The notes below the pieces were generated by a model. It worked only from the letters and a program-made list of their open reading frames with translations, did not search any database and had not been told where the DNA came from. A stretch of DNA of 64,000 bases from NCBI GenBank assembly GCA_016801845.1, contig CM028908.1, positions 22,145,047 to 22,209,046 of the forward strand, in the 5' to 3' direction. Below, one piece after another: positions 36,980 through 47,782 of the stretch. The translations under genes were made by a program, and so were the position numbers. Position 1 is the stretch's first letter. The number at the start of each line of letters is the position of its first letter. The DNA comes from Polydactylus sextarius (taxonomy: Eukaryota > Chordata > Actinopteri > Polynemidae).

Positions 36980-39900
36980 TCAGGACAGAATCAGGGCGCG
37001 GTTGGGTGCGTGGGATTTTAGCGAGCGAAGGTAGCGTCTGGCTTTTTCTGTCATTATGAGCTGATCTTTAGTTTGTCCACAAACAACCGTCTCCCACTCT
37101 TTAGACATCTGGAGAGAGACAAAATGGTGCAGTGGAATTAGGTCAAAGTAAAAAAGAAGAATAAAAGACTATTAATTCATTTTAAGGTTAAAGACTGAAC
37201 TTACTGGAACTGGGGGCGCAGTGCTGGGAAATATGGCGCTGTCACTAGGTCCTAAAAGGAAGCCCTGATCCAAAATATTTTCATGTCGTTTACTGCAAAA
37301 TGACGAGGAGTTCAGAGACACCAGCACAGGTTCTTCCTGTGGCAAAAAAACACAAAACATTCATGAATAAATATCTGATCCACAAATCAGCCAAAGCAGA
37401 AAATTTTGTGAAAAAGAAAAAATCCTTTTACCTTGACATCACGTTTGGCCTCTGTCTTATTGGATTTGCGTTTGGACGTAGGCATCACCTGGCAGTCCAT
37501 CACATCTAGGGCCAGTGATTTCCGTACTTTCTTCATAGGAGGGCGATGCTAAGAATTAAATGAATAATAAAACTGAGCAATAATTTCAACATGAAAACTG
37601 ACAATGAAGTAAAATTAATCTAAAATAAAAGCAATAACAATTTGTTCAGGCAACATAAAACATCTATGTATTTTTTATTAGTGTTGTGGTGTGGAAACTA
37701 ACACCAAGTACTGTTATTAGCAACGTCTGCACACCTTCTTGTTCATGCCATTATGCAATCAGCCAATCATGCGGCAGCAGTGCAGTGTATAATATCCTGC
37801 AGATGCAGGTCAGAAGCTTCAGCTGATGTAGCCCAAACATCAGAAAGGGGAGAAAACATAGCGAGCCGATTTGCTGATCTTGTGGGATCGTCACGCACAG
37901 TGAACAGCAGCTGAGTGTTGATCAGTGAGAAAATACGAGAAAGGCCAGACTGGTTGGAACTGGCAGAAAGGCTACAGCCACTCTGATAATCGCTCTCACT
38001 CAGAAAACCATCTCAGAACGCACAACACGTCTAAATTAGAGGAGGCTACACCAGCAGACAATCACATCAAGTTTGTTACTGTCGGCAAAAAAAACAGAAA
38101 TGTGAGGCCAGCCCTGGAATAACAGACAAATGGGTCTAATGAATCTCGTCGTATGAATCTATGTTTGTTCCAGCAGCCTGAGTTAGAGGCGCTGTTGTAG
38201 CAATGCAGGAAACATCTTCTTGACAAACGTTGGGCACCTGAAAATTAATCTGTCCTCATTTAAACACAAAGCGTAAAGCTCACTGGCTTCTTTCAGCCTG
38301 CTAATGTGCTGCGTCACAAAGAAGAGTCGGGTCAAACTGGTTTCATTCAGATGTCATGATTTCAGTAAACTTCAGTGTCATCCTCAGTCACCAGATCTGA
38401 ATCCTGCAGAAAATCTTTGTGATGCGGAACAGGGCAGTGGTGGCCTGGTGGCTAGGGAAGCGGACTTTTCTTTCAGGATACTAGCCGCATGAAGCTGACA
38501 AAACCTGTAGAAATGTTGTGATTTTGAGTTTAATGCATTCTTGAATGTAGGTGGCAGTAACAGACTAGAGATGTCTGGCTGAGGGAATTGAATGAACAAG
38601 AGTTTTCACACTGAGTTGCTCCTGTGCAGCTGTTTGCTCACCAACAATGAAGGACTGTCATCGTTAACATGTCACTCCAAGGTGCGACTTTGTAAACATG
38701 TAGCAGAGTGGAACTGAGCACTTGACTATGGGTGACACTTTTCTTGGTTTGTATTTTTTTTATGTATTCTACTTCTAGCTTGTTCCTCTACATTTTAACT
38801 TGAACACAACATGTCTCATTCAGGGATTTTTTTTAGGGGTCAGAAAGACCCTAAAAAAAATCCCTAAAGTTAAACTGTGACTAATTTGTAGTAGCTTGAG
38901 TAGTAACAAATTTTCCACTTTCCATACCTCTTCATTTGTCTGTGATCTAATTTGTAATGTGTAATATGTCATATTTACCATCGTTTTGCGTCTCTGCTCA
39001 GGTGGAGTTGAGCGTACAACAACCAAGTCGATCCCTGCGTCTCTTAGGATGACTTCGTTTATGTCGTCCTCGAGGTTTGGGGTCTGTGGCTAAGATAACA
39101 CAGAGGAAAAACAGAGTAAATAAAGAAAACAAATGAAAGTGAAATAACTGAAAACCACAGACTCACCACAGAAACTCACCAGAGGCGGTAGAGGACCGTA
39201 CTTCTCTAGGGCGTTTTTGAACGGCGTTGGAGTTCGTGGCGTCGTGCAGAGGTCTGACTTGTGATTGGGAGTCACAAATCTACAGGAAAATGAAATGTGA
39301 ACACCGAGATCAAGACCAAAAATGTATATCAACTACACACTAACCATAAGATCAGGGTTAAAGAGTACTTACACTGAGTTTTCCTTCTGAGTCAGGGGGG
39401 TCTTATCTCGCTGCAGCGGTGTAGTAACTATGGCTTTCTGGCTGCACACGGGCGTGGACGTGAGGGATGGGTTCTCCAGGTCATGAGTGTCCTGCTTGGT
39501 CCACATGTTGAGGAACTGAAACAACATGTTTGTTAGCAAGTCACTTCATGTGACATTAGAAGCAGCATCACAGTTAATACTGTGGTATTAAAGCGTTTAC
39601 CTGAGATGGAGAAAAGGGCAAAATTTTAACAGGAGTGCTCTTGGGGGTCATGGAGTTATTAGCATCAGGAGATAAGGCGATGCGTCTCCGGCTTCGGCGG
39701 TTCAGGATGGAGGGCGGTGTGACCCCACCAGGGGAAATAGGGATGAGTTCCCCCTTGCTGCCTTTGCTCAACTCCTGCAGGGCGCTGCCCTCCAGACGAA
39801 ACTGGTGGCGCTCTGGGCTTGGACTCCCCTCAGGCAGGTCAAAGGCTGCTAGGTTGCACCAGCCTTCCAGGTCCTGGCAGCAGAGGAGATATTTTATTTT

Positions 39901-42050
39901 AAACGTCCCAGTCATGTAAAAATAACAGTCTAATATTGTAGTATTAAAAGGTTGAATGAATGAATATCTTTTTAAAGTCAATGTTAGCAGCTAGTTAGGC
40001 CGTGTTGAACACTTACGCCGTCCACCATGTCCAACACCTCTTTCAGTCCTGGGCCAGTGGGCGACAGAAAGCCAGAGCTGTCCACCACCCAGCTGGTGCC
40101 GTTTATTTCTCCTGAGGTGTCTCCTTCACTCTTGGGGCTTGAGTCCTTCGGAGAGAGAGCTGCCTTTGATGGCCCTGCTCTGCAGGGACTGGTTTTAACA
40201 CAGGCTGAGACTGGTGTTTCCTCCAGCTGCTGGAAAAAGTAAACAACTATATGAATACAGACACTAAAACATAACTGTTGTTGAGTAAAAGGTATAGTGA
40301 CAATAAAAGGCATTCTATTCTATTCATTCTATCCCGATCAACTGCTTGCTGTATATTAAGAAATTAAATCCACATTGTATTTGAAGCCTGTTATTTTTCA
40401 TATGGACGTACTTGGTCACTAACTGAAGGATCTGTTTTCTGCTCTGAGTCATTGTCTGCACAGTCTTGTGAGCATCCAGGCACCTGTGGAATCATTAAAC
40501 AGAATTTTCAGTACAGTTCATAAATTTCACCACAGTATCCATCTTCAGGGAGAACAATATTGAATGACAGCTCACCTGCACATCTTTATTAACACGCGCC
40601 ATCAGCTCTTCAAGTTCATCTGGTCTAAAGACCTCGCCGGCATAGAAGCCCATCTCCAACTTGCGTTTGATGGTCGAATTCCAGTGATTCTTCACAGCAT
40701 TGTCCGTTCTGTGAATAAATGTTATTAGATGAATTCTTTATTCACACATACATACACACAAATACACACACACACAAATCACTGTCATGTTGCTAATTTC
40801 ATCCCTAAAGCATGAGGATGTAGAGTATTTACCTTCCTGGGAGTAGCTTAGCGATCTCAGCCCAGCGGTTTCCGAGCAGACTGTGAGCCTTGTAGATGAT
40901 GAGATCCTCCTCTGCGGTCCATGACGACTTCTTCACGTTGGGGTTGAGGTGGTTGTGCCAGCGCTCCCTGCACTGCTTCCCCAGTCTGCCTTTTAGATGT
41001 TTGGCTACCAGTGCCCACTGTTTGTTGCCGTAGAGATTGACAAGCTCTATAACCTGGAGAGTGATGGGAGACACATCTGGATTACAACTCGTTCTCACGA
41101 ATCACACTGGATAATGGGGTCATTCATTTACCTTTTCATCCTCCTCTTTGGTCCAAGGTCCTTTAACCAGTTCTGGATCCAAGACCTTAAACCAACGGTG
41201 CTGACACTGGTGTTCAGTGTGACTCTAAACAAAACCAAACAAGCGTCAGATGCTTCAAAACACTCAATGAGACGAGTGACGCCTCATAACCGAAAGTAGA
41301 GAAAAGTAGACCAGACTCACTGGGATGAAACTGGCAATATATTTCCAATCATTAGGTCCCAGCTTTTGAACCAAAGCCTTGAGCTTGTCATCCTGTAAAC
41401 ATCAACATGTTTACGTATTGTTATTATCATTACTATTTGCTTTGACAACATGAGAAGTCATTCAGAGGACATGCAAATCTGAGGGACAAGTCGAGACATT
41501 CACCTCCTCTTGTGTCCATTTAACCTTCACTTTCCCACCGTCTCTCTGCTCTGCCACATCAGAGTCAGTGTCCTGAAGCATGGCCTCCTCTCCATCCTCA
41601 CTGGGAAAATAAATAATCCGTTGTGATGTGGATGAATGTGAAAAAGCTGCCAGTGGAATCAGAAACTTGTCCCGCCCTTGTGGTGTGACGAGGACAACTT
41701 GTTTATCAGGTTTATTTCTCTAGTTAGCAGGGATTTAGCGGCTATTTCACAATAATAAACTCCTGCAAGAAAATACATTTATTCTATTTGTGTAATTATC
41801 TAGGGAAAAGTGTCTGGCGTTAAACTAAATACTGAAACCTGTTGACGGCGACTGTCCGGAAAAGGGCGGCACAGACCAGAGTCCGTGAACTAATCATAAG
41901 TTATAGTTAAATAAATTTAGGTCGAAAATCAAACTGAATAACTTCAATACTGACACGTTAACAGAGCATGTGTTTAAATAAGTACTGCTACATCTGAAGT
42001 TAATTCAGAAAACAACAATGACCATCTTACCCGCGCGGCCACCAAGACAT
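36980..42050 (-). CDS. mybl2: B-Myb transcription factor
   Basis: A sequence-specific DNA-binding activator that joins MuvB/DREAM to switch on G2/M genes in cycling cells. Fifteen coding exons give 641 aa (human 700): 42031-42050, 41504-41600, 41321-41392, 41132-41224, 40833-41053, 40576-40708, 40412-40483, 40017-40229, 39601-39873, 39373-39515, 39180-39279, 38979-39089, 37432-37548, 37205-37336, 36980-37108. Three Myb repeats carry the diagnostic tryptophans: R1 Trp35/55/74, R2 Trp87/107/126, R3 Trp139/158/177. Downstream are the acidic region, GELIPISP, the proline-directed sites (TPKSTPVKILPFSPSQ, TPRTPTPFKNALEKYGPL), the MuvB-contact region (PPMKKVRKSLALDV) and the terminal NRALILS. The first exon encodes only six full codons. 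Head-to-tail with rpn2 and divergent from the unknown gene at 42924. Confidence 0.96.
37735..38430 (+). mobile_element. Tc1/mariner relic in mybl2 intron 12
   Basis: The order gccattatgcaatcagccaa, cggcagcagtgcagtgtata, gatgcaggtcagaagcttca, gccagactggttggaactgg, aaaggctacagccactctga, catctcagaacgcacaacac and, after a deletion, cagtcaccagatctgaatcc is that of a vertebrate Tc1-like element on the plus strand. Most of the transposase catalytic region is deleted and the frame is closed by stops. It belongs to a different Tc1 family from the relic at 5245. Sequence right after it (38430-38470, cagtggtggcctggtggct) resembles a truncated tRNA-derived SINE head, with low confidence. Confidence 0.7.
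38822..38866. repeat. About 19-bp inverted repeat in mybl2 intron 12
   Basis: Left arm agggattttttttagggg-tc and right arm gaccctaaaaaaaatccct are reverse complements apart from one extra G in the left arm, with a 5-nt loop. It lies 110 bp from the donor of the exon ending at 38979. It could be a small MITE remnant or a structured intronic RNA. Confidence 0.75.
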
Positions 42051-42923
42051 TTCCCTCTGATTCTGTTGTTTACGGTACGACGGTAAAATGTCCCGCTGCC
42101 GCTACACGTCATGTACATGTATGTTTACGGTAATTTCGCTGTTTTCCTGCCCGGTTTTGTTTGTCTTGACGAGGCGGTCAGTGGTTGTGATGGAGGCTCG
42201 TTGTTGTCGTGATGAGTGTGAATGTTACAGCCTGAGACCAGCTGGAGCGGAGCGCACTGCTTGTCCGCGCTCATGGATTTCTATCTCGCGCCCTTCTCTA
42301 TCGTAGGAAGCGGATAGTGACGTAGGTGCGCATTAGTTGTGCGCGAGCGGGCACGTAAACTTCCGCCACTGGAGGGCAGGGGGGACTTCAAGCTCTGATA
42401 TTACCCCCGTTAAAGGAGCATATACTTGTTCACGTGTAAACATTGATTATAAATAAAGAATAAGGAAACTAAAAATGCTTTTGCAGAAAATGTAATCATA
42501 ACCTTGGAAAAACTATTCGTTTTTAAGTATGAATCAAAGTCTGTTTGCAATTTGTAAACATCACTATATGTCCTATGAAATCCCATTGAAAATGCATTTT
42601 TTCGTTATTTAATTATATTTAAAGAGTAATACAATGACTGATCAAAATCAATAATAATAATCTTTATATTTACTTAATGTTAACCAAAGGCCTAGAATAT
42701 TTATTTATCTGTAAGTACCTTTTTAAAGATTAATAGCAATAATCACAGCTACAAGTCTGTACCTGATCTGCCTATCCTGTGGCTGAGGTGCCACCCCTCC
42801 CCCTCACACTGATGACCAAGGCTGCCCCCAGCTGGGGCAATTAACAGGCAGCTTCAAAAGTTTAAACCCCACCTGAAAATCAGTTGACACTCTTTGGTTG
42901 GTGCTCACAGGTTCAGGGAAACA
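42051..42923. promoter_or_regulatory. Divergent promoter region, mybl2 and unknown gene
   Basis: About 870 bp separates the two opposed start codons. The part next to mybl2 (42060-42400) is CpG-rich and TATA-less. The part next to the plus-strand gene has TTTAAAC at 42861 and an E-box CACCTG at 42870-42875. Approximate E2F-like sequence (tgtcccgc, 42090) is one base off consensus, so E2F control is only inferred from knowledge of MYBL2. Confidence 0.45.
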
Positions 42924-43520
42924 ATGGAGAAAGCTTTTGTCATCAATGGTAAGACAAATGGTTTTATTCTGAAAGCAGGTTGATTTCAGTCTGATCAGTA
43001 GACACTAAGTGTTTTCACATTTTACCTCCTAGATATGAAAAGCTTTGAGTGCTCCTCGCCATCGGAACTTGACAAGAACTTTTTCGGGGAGCAGACTATG
43101 CCGTCTGCTTTGTCACTGGAACAGCTGTCAATATCAAGAGTGTCAAATGAAGCAGTAGCTGATGGATCTGATGTCAGGATGTCAACCCTGGCTTCTTTCT
43201 GCTTGTCCTTGGACCCTATGTCTTCTCCTCAGGCCATTCCAGTGAACAGTTTGAACAGTCAAGACACTGACAACTGCCACCTGGTTGTTCCTCTGCAGGG
43301 AAAGTCCTCCACTCCCTACACGCTTATTCAAAAGCCAATGATGCCTGCCTGTTCTGACCAGTCGTTCAGTGATCTCATGACTCCACAGATGTCCTGGGAT
43401 TTATCTTTGATTAAAGGTGAGACCAACAGTCCAAGACTCTACACCGAGTCCAGTGCTCTGGAATCAACATCGAGTCCAAAACTTCAGTCTATACAACACT
43501 CATCAGCTGTTTCTCCCTGA
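42924..43520 (+). CDS. Unrecognised Ser-rich 170-aa protein
   Basis: I do not recognise this gene. Two coding exons, 42924-42948 and 43033-43520, are joined by a clean GT-AG intron of 84 bp with phase 1; the product starts MEKAFVINDMKSFECSSPSE and ends SSAVSP. The second exon is open for 162 codons, long for this AT-rich sequence, and AATAAA follows at 43734, supporting a real mRNA. The protein has no signal peptide, membrane segment or known fold. It is rich in Ser and has seven or more S/T-P dipeptides, including three S-S-P and one S-T-P, and looks disordered. The tryptophan-containing stretch MTPQMSWDLSLIKGE is the most motif-like part. Human chromosome 20 has no known gene between MYBL2 and IFT52, so this may be a fish-specific or fast-evolving gene. 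Confidence 0.65.
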
Positions 43521-43733
43521 TGCGACCAAGAATATCCCCCAAACAATCGCTTAACAAGGTCAACCTGGACTGTATTTTCAAAGTGTAAATGACGATAGAA
43601 AAGTGCAATGCTCCAGTTGTTAATATAAAATATTCATTGTTAAATACTAATTTATTTTTTGTTAAACATTCATGTAAAGACTCATGCAAAACACTCCATT
43701 TGTCTACAGTTATTTTAAAAACTTGAATATTTA

Positions 43734-43739
43734 AATAAA
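43734..43739 (+). terminator. Poly(A) signal of the unknown 170-aa gene
   Basis: AATAAA at 213 bp after the stop codon at 43520. Confidence 0.6.
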
Positions 43740-43748
43740 GATGTCAAC

Positions 43749-43754
43749 TTTATT
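43749..43754 (-). terminator. Poly(A) signal of ift52
   Basis: Minus-strand AATAAA 235 bp past the ift52 stop. It lies only 9 bp from the opposed signal at 43734-43739, so the two 3' UTRs probably overlap. Confidence 0.55.
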
Positions 43755-43898
43755 TGCTTGAGTGTACTTTACAATATTTTTTTTTTTTTTGTCCAACAAT
43801 GAAATGCAACAGGTATAAAAGATAAATGACTTTATACAGTTTTTGAACTTAAGTAGTCCACAACTATGGTTACAGTCTCTTTACCTCCATTACTGGAG

Positions 43899-43928
43899 AT
43901 ATATATATATATGCATGCATGCATGCAT
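43899..43928. repeat. (AT)n-(GCAT)n alternating tract in ift52 3' UTR
   Basis: About six AT units pass into four to five GCAT units. The whole tract is alternating purine-pyrimidine and self-complementary. Confidence 0.85.
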
Positions 43929-43988
43929 GGTCATGGTGCTGTATGTTGAGAAGGTAGAGCTGAAAATATGAAACTTGTTTGTGTCCAA

Positions 43989-46651
43989 TCACAATGGAGT
44001 GAATCGCACCTCTGTGTCGATGTCATGCTCCTGCAGGGGAGGAAGTTAACTTTTAGAGAAATCCTACATGAAAAATACATAAAAAAGTTAAGTTGTTGCA
44101 GATTTTAAGGGCAGTCTCACCTGATTTCGCTTCTTGAACTCAACAACCTGGAAGAAAATGTGTTCCAATATATGCTTGGCATCCCTCTGGTCTTTATCCA
44201 ACTTTGGTGTCACACCCAGAATCTCACCACATTTCCGCACATAGAATTCAAGATCATCATCTGTACCTGTGAACACAACCAGTTGTGAATTAATACAGAA
44301 GTTGTAGCACTTCAATTTATATCCTCAGTCTAACAAGTTAACTGAAGTGTCACACTTACATTTATTGGTGAGCTGTGCAAGGCGCACTTTCTCCGATGAG
44401 AACGTTTCATCCAGATCAAACAGGTCCAGCATGGGTGGAGGTAAATCACTTAAGGCAGGTGGGAAGACCTAAAAGGCAAAACGATACTCATGTCTTGATT
44501 TTTAACCCTGAGAAGCTTTAAATGGCATGAGACTAGAACAACAAAGCAGGACTGAAACGTACAGCAGGTTGAAGCGGCGGCAGAGGAGTCTCAAACTGGG
44601 GTGTGATCAGCTGAAGTGGCTCGTTTTTGACATTAAGTTGCTTGTAAGCGCTGCAAGAAAAACATTTGTATTTTTTTGCTATGAAGAAAAAGAACTGTTG
44701 TTGTCTGATAATGTGCTCTGGTATATTTTTCATTCTCACCTGATGACTTGTGTTAAAGTGTCAGTTGACAAACTGAACAAAGACATGTCAAACAGAGAAG
44801 TGAAGTCCCGGGGGTTTTCATCACCCTCTTGTAAACACACTCTGAGCTGTTCTGACAAACACCCCGTGTCTGGCAACATGGTGTAATCTGTTATCTGGGG
44901 GACAAAACGACAAAATTGATATTTTGGCTAATTAAAAAGGCCATAACAGTGATGCCATTCTTCTGTCAAGTATATCTCCTCACCTCTGGGTCTTCCGCAT
45001 CAATCTGATTCAGCTGAATATTATCAGTCATGAGCCACTGGAGTACGACATCCTGCAGTGAAAAAGAACAACATACTGTTGTCCACAAAAACTCTTGCTC
45101 AACACATTCCACAGGAGACCTGAACTCCTCTAACATCTGATGTGATAATTTGACAAATAAAACTTGAAATGTCAAATGGACTCACCAGAATTTTACTGTT
45201 TTCTTCTTTGTCTATGTACTGGTCGCTAAACATATGGCAGGAACCGAGCACAGCTAATCTGCCAGCCTCCTTCAAAACACATGAGATATTTTTTCAATTT
45301 TAACTAAAATGATGTGATGATATGATAAAGTAACATGTTCTGCTTGCGAACAAGTGTGAAAACTACTTTGTGTTTCTGACCTTTCCGTGATGGAAGGCCA
45401 GAACAGGCCTGTTGAGGGGGAAGCAGACCGATCCAGTAGAAAGTACAGCCACTGCAGGCTTCATCACACTCAGTGTGGCACCATACGGGTATACAAATGT
45501 AAGAGCCCTACACAAACAGACAAAAATGCTTGCATTCAAAACCAGCATAACCACCAAAATCATTTAACACTTAATGTAGAAGATGAAGGCAAATAAGTTA
45601 CTGTGCATTGTTTCCAGCGTTTTCATCTTCAGTGATTCCTGTGATCACTTTGCCAGCAGCACGGCTGATTTCCCTAAACAAGAAAAAGGTTGAAAACTCT
45701 GACTTGTGCACATCAGCTTATAGGCCAATTCATTGTTATTATAGAACAATACAAATACTACAAATTCTTTTGAATAGTCTCTTTAGGTTACAAACATTCC
45801 AGGATCTATTGGATTACAGACATAGATAGTAGAAGCAAACCTGTTCAATACTCCATTGGACACAAGTGCCTCCTTAGGATGAAAATATTTGTAATACACA
45901 GCCCTGACAACAGCATCTGCAGCAGTGATGGAGACAGAAATGAGAAAAAGGAGAAATAGAGAAAGAAAACAGACATCATGCAATTTCATAAAACTGTTCT
46001 TTAACTCATAATGATCACTTAGGTAATGTTACGTGTAATGTCAGGAATTTCTTAAATATGCACCATTGTTAACCATTATTCCAAACTCTTCCAGGAGAAA
46101 GTTGATGTTGGTGTCGTATTTAACTTCTCCTCCTTCACCAAGCATGACCAGGACGTTTCCTCCTCCATCCAGGTAGTGCTTCAGTACCTCCAGCTGGAAT
46201 TCAATGGGAAACTGTGTCAAAACCTGCTTGTGTTGAAAACCAAAACAGCATTTTGGCAATTTCCTTCTTCCTAGCTTACTGTTGCTATATTTAACTTGGA
46301 AAAAACATAAACATGTTAAATGATGAGTAAAAGATATTACTCTGATACATCACCTCTGAAGCTGTGAACTTCTCTCGCGGGCCTGCAGTTATCCACAATT
46401 TGACACCTGTCAGCTTCTCCAAAGACAGTTCTTCTTTCATACTGTGAGATGTAGCAATTATTTAAGATTTAAAGCCAAAGCCAGTTTTTATAGATAGCAG
46501 TCACACGTTATTGTCTCGCCACAGCACCTTACCTCTGAATTTTCCACTGAGCCCGTAGTCTCTTCTGCATTGATTTGCATCCATTGTTTGTGGTAAAAAC
46601 TTCTCTTTTTGAAGCATTGAAGACCACGAAATTGAGCGGTTCCCTCTCCAT
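43989..46651 (-). CDS. ift52: Intraflagellar transport protein 52
   Basis: A core subunit of the IFT-B1 complex, needed for assembly of cilia and flagella. Thirteen coding exons give 444 aa (human 437): 46533-46651, 46354-46441, 46064-46223, 45841-45916, 45602-45673, 45381-45507, 45186-45269, 44984-45052, 44740-44894, 44563-44650, 44360-44468, 44121-44266, 43989-44030. The N-terminal GIFT domain includes VFTTNNGCKSMQKRLRAQWK, GGGNVLVMLGEGGE, TNINFLLEEFGIMVNN and GATLSVMKPAVAVLSTGSVC. The central part has DFTSLFDMSLFSL and FETPLPPLQPA, and the C-terminal IFT-partner helix region has DLEFYVRKCGEILGVTPKL and HILEHIFFQVVEFKKRNQ. The final exon (EHDIDTEVRFTPL) differs from the mammalian tail. Start context is taaATGG. 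A 5' UTR splice acceptor lies at 46701. Confidence 0.96.
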
Positions 46652-46700
46652 TATTTATTAAGTTTACTCACCACAGTTGACTATGTCATGTGTTCGTGAA

Positions 46701-47089
46701 CCTAAAAACAGGTAACTTCAAGTTAGATCCCATATCATTAACTTCCAACTGTCCTACGGTGGCTATGGGTTAAATTGGCACAATTATTACCCTAAATAAT
46801 TACCTTATATCAAATTGCAAACATATGTAGCAGCGTCAATCGTGGTGTGCTGGGTTAATGTTAGCAAACAAAAACATTTCGGCTGAGAAGCTAGCTATAT
46901 GCTACATTAGCCGAGTAGCTACTAGAGCTACTAGCTTGACGTCACCTTATAAAAGCGTCCCGTTGTTATTAATGATTCTATTTTCTTTACCGTTGATGAT
47001 GGAGAGAGCCGAGAAAACTATTCGCTTATCATTTTCATTTCCATCCGCGACGCGTCGTTACAGTAACAAGTTAGCGTTGCCGGAGTTAC
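46701..47089 (-). promoter_or_regulatory. ift52 5' noncoding exon and promoter with candidate X-box
   Basis: On the minus strand a good acceptor (tgtttttag|gttcac) at 46701 opens the start-codon exon, and a donor (caacg|gtaaag) ends a noncoding exon at 46991. About 90 bp further upstream, GTTGCCGGAGTTAC at 47076-47089 (plus strand) matches the RFX X-box consensus GTNRCCNNRGYAAC at all but one position. RFX factors drive many ciliary genes, so the placement is sensible. Exon borders and function are inferred. Confidence 0.4.
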
Positions 47090-47208
47090 CTGAAAAGCTA
47101 TTATAGGAGTGATGCATTATGGGGCGGAGAGTGGTAACTAAGGGCGCTAACCACATAGCAACCACGTTATGAGGCCAGACGGAATTTATCAATGAGTTAC
47201 AGCATTTA

Positions 47209-47239
47209 CAGACAGACAGACAGACAGATAGATAGATAG
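47209..47239. repeat. (GACA)n-(GATA)n microsatellite
   Basis: About four GACA units followed by three to four GATA units, between ift52 and srsf6. Confidence 0.9.
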
Positions 47240-47271
47240 CCACGAAATAAAGAGATAGACCTTTATTAAAA

Positions 47272-47277
47272 TGTGTT
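47272..47277 (-). terminator. Poly(A) signal of srsf6
   Basis: AATAAA on the minus strand about 506 bp beyond the srsf6 stop. Confidence 0.5.
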
Positions 47278-47782
47278 ATTTTATTCCAATATGACATTAG
47301 AAATAAACATTGTAGATCGCTTCAAAATGTGATTTGCACTGGAGGAAGATCAGGATTTTAAAAGGTAAACAGGTAAAAACGATCATCACATAACATGCAA
47401 ATTGTGTAATTATATTAGTTTGCACATGTACGTGGTTCTATTTAGACATAAATATAAACTATGAAGCAACTTCTGCCCCTGTTGTCAGCTACTGGACTCA
47501 AATGGTACATTTAAACTTTATGAAAAGAAAACAAGAAAATAAAAATACTGTTACAACAACTTCCATAAGCCGCTTTAATAGTTTTCTGAGAATCATCATA
47601 CAGAAAAACTAAAAATCAGGAAAATATAGATTTAACAATCCTAATTTGTTCCAAAAGATACAAATCATTTTTTATCTGCAAACAACTCAAAACACATCAA
47701 ACAAGCCTAAGTGTGTACCATCATTACAGTTTTGTTGAGTATGTTGTTCCAGAAATAATCAAGTCTTTGAGGGTGACCAGGA

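Noticed and set aside
46858..47106. 82-codon plus-strand open frame
   Set aside because: It covers the ift52 noncoding exon and promoter on the opposite strand and has no homologue.
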